Source: Euglena gracilis
Taxonomy: Eukaryota; Euglenida; Euglenophyceae; Euglenales
DNA: 64,000 bases
Assembly (NCBI GenBank): GCA_039621445.1
Contig: CP154954.1
Coordinates: 56,504,433-56,568,432 of the forward strand
Direction of reading: 5' to 3'
Below the pieces are notes generated by a model, which was given only the letters and a program-made list of their open reading frames with translations, ran no database searches and was not told the origin of the DNA. Made by a program: the position numbers and the translations under genes. The number at the start of each line of letters is the position of its first letter. Position 1 is the stretch's first letter. This document shows positions 60,561 through 64,000 of this stretch, piece after piece.

Positions 60561-61523
60561 AGCAGGTGTGTTTAGAACCCTGCAATGGATGTCTTATTAA
60601 TCGGGATATTGACTGAACGTTTTGGTGAGGTGTGCCTAAGCCTGAAAAAAATACCCTGAAGTTTGGCTATGTGAGAAAATTGGTGGCAGTCAAATACGCA
60701 AATGGGCGGTGTGCGCAAATCCGCTCAACAACCGTTTGTGTAACTGTGGAAAGGGCCATGTGTGCCAGCCATGATTGATGGTTCTGTATATTGAACAAAT
60801 GTTTGGTTTGTGCAAATACGAAAACAGACTTTTTGGTCAGTTTGCGCATCTGCGCACACAAACCTCCTGTGAAACTTAGCACACGTACCATTTAGAGGGT
60901 GTGACACCACAGCAGTTCAGAAATCTTTAAGTGCGGGCCCAAATTTGGGCATCGGCAATTGAAGCTGTGAAAAACCACTTCTTAAACATCAGAAGGGAAA
61001 ACAACGTTTTGAGGTTTCATCCTTAAAAACTCAGCTTAGACGCGCCTTTCAGCCCCAGAATTTTAGTCCGAAAATAAGGCACAATTCATTGGCTGAAAAC
61101 GGATGACTCTGCTGACTTGAAAATCCCTGTGTCCATGGGGCTATATAATGCAATACGTCGACGTCGACTTCATTTTGACCTTCTCGAACATACCTTGCAA
61201 CACCACCACTTTGAGCGCAACACCTCCACAATCTGCTCCCCTCCTGTTTCGATCCTCCTCTTGTCTCAAAAGTACCTGTTGTCAAGGCTTCAAATGAACA
61301 AGAATTTTGGTTTGTGCCCACAATTGTGAAAAGCAACCGTTTTAATAATTGATGTGTGCATTTGTGCGCACCAACCAACCAAACATACCAGCAGCATTCA
61401 ACGGAGGAGGTCCAGAACCACAAGAATACAAAGGAGGTAATATCACAATGTTGTCACATTCATTTTCCAGCTCCAAACACATTGCCGTAGGAGGCTCTTG
61501 CAGTCTTGGATGGTTTTAAACTG
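60561..61523. other. Spacer with scattered GTGCGCAAAT motifs
   Basis: No gene is recognised. GTGTGCGCAAAT near 60708, TTTGCGCATCTGCGCACAC near 60839 and GCATTTGTGCGCACC near 61349 are related short motifs. Confidence 0.5.
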
Positions 61524-61576
61524 GTCGGTGTGCGCAAATGCGAACACTGTCCATGTGCGCATTTGCGCACACCGAC
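61524..61576. repeat. Perfect inverted repeat, 19-base arms
   Basis: GTCGGTGTGCGCAAATGCG at 61524-61542 and its exact complement at 61558-61576 with a 15-base loop. It could be a cruciform, or a binding site for a dimeric protein; no function is shown. Confidence 0.85.
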
Positions 61577-61959
61577 ATCATTTATGTTGTCTCTGTTGTG
61601 TGGGTGCCACGGAGCCTTAAACAGCAGTGGGGCATTGATGGGCCACTTGCCACCGAATTCAAGAGGAAACTGGTGGCGGTTCTCCTGTGTTCTTTATCCC
61701 CCTCATCAACCCCCAATGGATTGTTTGTGTGGCATGTGCACTTCCACTCCCGTTGTAACCAACCTCAAAAACCTCCACGACGTGCCAAAAAACTTCAGAA
61801 AGCAAGCAAATGGGTGGACCTGCCACCCCACCTCCAGGGCACCACCTGGCGCTGACAGTTGTCACACAGGGAATGGGGGGGTGGCGGTACTGGGGGTTTG
61901 GTGTTTTTGTCGGTGTTTTTTTTTTAACTTTGGGGGGATAAATCCCAGGGTTTTCGAGT

Positions 61960-61990
<31 letters not shown>

Positions 61991-63887
61991 ACGACCACCA
62001 AAAAACAGCAAAAAAAAACACGTCATTCCCGGGAGAGCCGGTGCCAAAAATGAAAAATTGCCCATATTTTTGCCCTGCTCCCTTTCGCTCTCATCTCTGG
62101 TAACACCGGCGCTCGAAGTGGTTTTTGGTCGATGTGCAAAAATGCGCAAATCTACCAACAAAAAGCTGAAGTGCGAGATGTGTTGCCCAAATTTATCCCC
62201 TTCACAATTTTCTGTAAACCCACAATGAGAAATAAAAAAAAGAGAGGAAAACAAAACCCCCTCCCAAATGATAACCCTCCTCAATTAATACTCTCCCCTT
62301 GGGACGGACTGCGGCCCAAATACCCCCCCCCCCCTGAAGCACTTCAGCAAACACCAGAACTATCGTTACAAAAAGAGCCACTGACAATTTGGGGTCAGAG
62401 AAAAAAAATCATCAAAACAGGGCATGCATTTATATAACAAAAAGAAAAAAAGACTGGCATTACTTTTGATTTTTGAATTTGCCTGCTCAAACATGGATCT
62501 GGGGTTGATAATTTGGGGAACTTGGGGGTTAATGTGGGAGAAAACCATGGCAAGTTTACAAATCCATTTGTCATTTGTGAGTGGAGTCCACTTAAACCTT
62601 CCTTCAAACCTACCTTCACTAATACTTATACTTGTACTTGATTTGATTTTATTTAATTACTTTATTTGCTTTCTAGGTTCCTTGAGCTGTTGGAGCTGAT
62701 TGACAAATATTGTGCCCATTCAAACTCTATACTTTATTCTCGCATGTGCCCCCAATTTTTTGTTATAGCACGAAATTGGATGAATTCAAGATGAATGAAA
62801 ATTTAATATCTTTCTCCTCAAAAAGAAAAATGCAAACACAAATTCTGTTTTTTTCTTCCTCAACAGTTTTCATTATTTAAAAAAAAACAATGATTTTTTG
62901 TAACAATGAAAAACAGCGATGATCACAAAACACCTAATTTCGCTTTTGGGGGGAGAAACCTCTTTGCGTTCGATATGTGTGTGCCTGTGAATGACACATC
63001 AGAAATTTTACAGGCAGCAGAGAACTACTTGCCCCCACGCGCGGGGGGGGGGAGTCGCATGGTAACACCCGGTACCCACTTTCCGGGAAAATTGGGGTTA
63101 CTGTTTGGGATGCGTTCCGACAAGATTCCTGGAGGACTTCCATTTTTTGGAATTAAATGAGAAAAAGGTCCCATTTCGGACTGAGTTGGGCAGAATTCAG
63201 ATCGAATCATGCAAAATTGAACGAAACTGCACTTTCAAACTCTTCCCCAACTCCTAACTTCTAGCCCAACTTCGCCCCTAAAAAGCGAGCATTTTCCTGT
63301 TGCTGGAAGTCTCCAAAAGGGACTATTTCTTGGATATTTTCTTCTTGATTACCTGGAAAACAAAAATAAAAACAGAAAAAATTTTGGATCCGCTTCGCAC
63401 CATATGCAAAGAAGTATAAATTGAAATTCCACATATATTTAGGTTTTGAAAAGTCAAAAAAATGATCATTTCGTCATTATTGTAATTGGGTCACGCCCAT
63501 CCGATGCGGTTTGACCGAAAAATTGGAAAGTTAGACCTGGGGTCAGTATACAACCCCTCCTCCCTCTGACCCCTCCCCCGGCCAAACACTGGGCAGCTGC
63601 CATTTGATAATCACCCCCCCCCCCCCAAGGGGGATATTAAACTTCCCACTATGTTGGGCGCGGGACCGTGGTGTTATGGAGGGCATAGGGTTAGGATCAT
63701 GATTGTGAGGCCCGAGTTTGGACGAACTCCCCAGCCCGTCCTCCATAGCCCGGGCAGTGGGCGTGGGAATCCCACAGGTGGCAGGCAGGCAGGGGGAGAA
63801 AAAGATAAAGCCTGCCAAATGGCCGGTGCTCGTAAGAGAGCTGGCTGGGGGGCATTAAACTTCCTACTGCCATATGAATACATGCAC
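61577..63887. other. Spacer with (AC)n microsatellite
   Basis: An (AC)n run lies at 61960-61992. I recognise no gene; frames of 60-100 codons here show no family motif. Confidence 0.4.
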
Positions 63888-63944
63888 ACGTACGTACATC
63901 CATCCATCCATACATCCATCCATCCATCCATCCATCCATCCATC

Positions 63945-63976
<32 letters not shown>

Positions 63977-64000
63977 TTCATACATACATACATACATACA
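63888..64000. repeat. CATC, AC and ATAC microsatellites at the right edge
   Basis: (CATC)n at about 63898-63945, (AC)n at 63944-63973 and (ATAC)n from 63977 to the window end. Confidence 0.95.

Noticed and set aside
1-64000. rRNA or tRNA genes and a dinoflagellate spliced-leader motif
   Set aside because: None was seen by eye; the only tRNA-related signal is the primer binding site at 12.24 kb.

Overview
The window is nuclear DNA from a eukaryote with a large, transposon-filled genome, most likely an alga or other protist. It is not bacterial. One host gene can be read: acetolactate synthase (ALS), split over at least ten exons on the minus strand between about 21.0 and 36.9 kb. Most of its introns begin with GC instead of GT. 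That splice habit, with DIRS-like, Ty3/gypsy and endonuclease-type LINE elements together, fits dinoflagellate, haptophyte or similar algal genomes, but the lineage cannot be fixed from the sequence alone.

Layout. 0-4.4 kb: plus-strand Ty3/gypsy chromovirus pol, cut by the left edge and broken by several frameshifts. 4.4-6.4 kb: non-coding, with a 50-bp G/C-hairpin array. 6.4-12.3 kb: a second Ty3/gypsy element on the minus strand (gag, protease-like, RT, RNase H, integrase) with an initiator-Met-type primer binding site. 12.8-15.5 kb: a DIRS-like element (RT, RNase H, methyltransferase-like domain, tyrosine recombinase). 15.5-21 kb: minisatellites, G/C-run repeats and MITE pieces. 21-36.9 kb: the ALS gene, with introns packed with MITEs, long foldback elements and tandem repeats. 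38.3-41.4 kb: a LINE with one long intact ORF (RT plus restriction-like endonuclease). 42.2-42.9 kb: a decayed relative of it. 43.2-46.2 kb: Pro/Gln-rich unknown ORFs. 45.9-49.1 kb: a GC-rich block holding a third Ty3/gypsy integrase-chromodomain remnant. 49.4-54.4 kb: scrambled DIRS-like fragments on both strands. 54.5-59.1 kb: segmental duplication, minisatellites and a palindromic repeat family. 59-64 kb: mostly empty, with one MITE and microsatellites.

The retroelement genes work within their own elements: gag/pol proteins copy RNA to DNA and insert it by integrase, tyrosine recombinase or target-primed endonuclease. Nearly all are broken. The LINE is the exception. ALS would supply the first common step of valine, leucine and isoleucine synthesis.

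Most notable are the GC-donor ALS gene, in which two junctions lack a usable AG acceptor; a methyltransferase-like domain (known from DIRS elements) placed before the protease in two different Ty3/gypsy elements; a 329-bp near-perfect foldback with an 8-bp target duplication inside an ALS intron; and a MITE family delimited exactly by 8-bp duplications. All splice sites, frames and alignments were worked out by eye.
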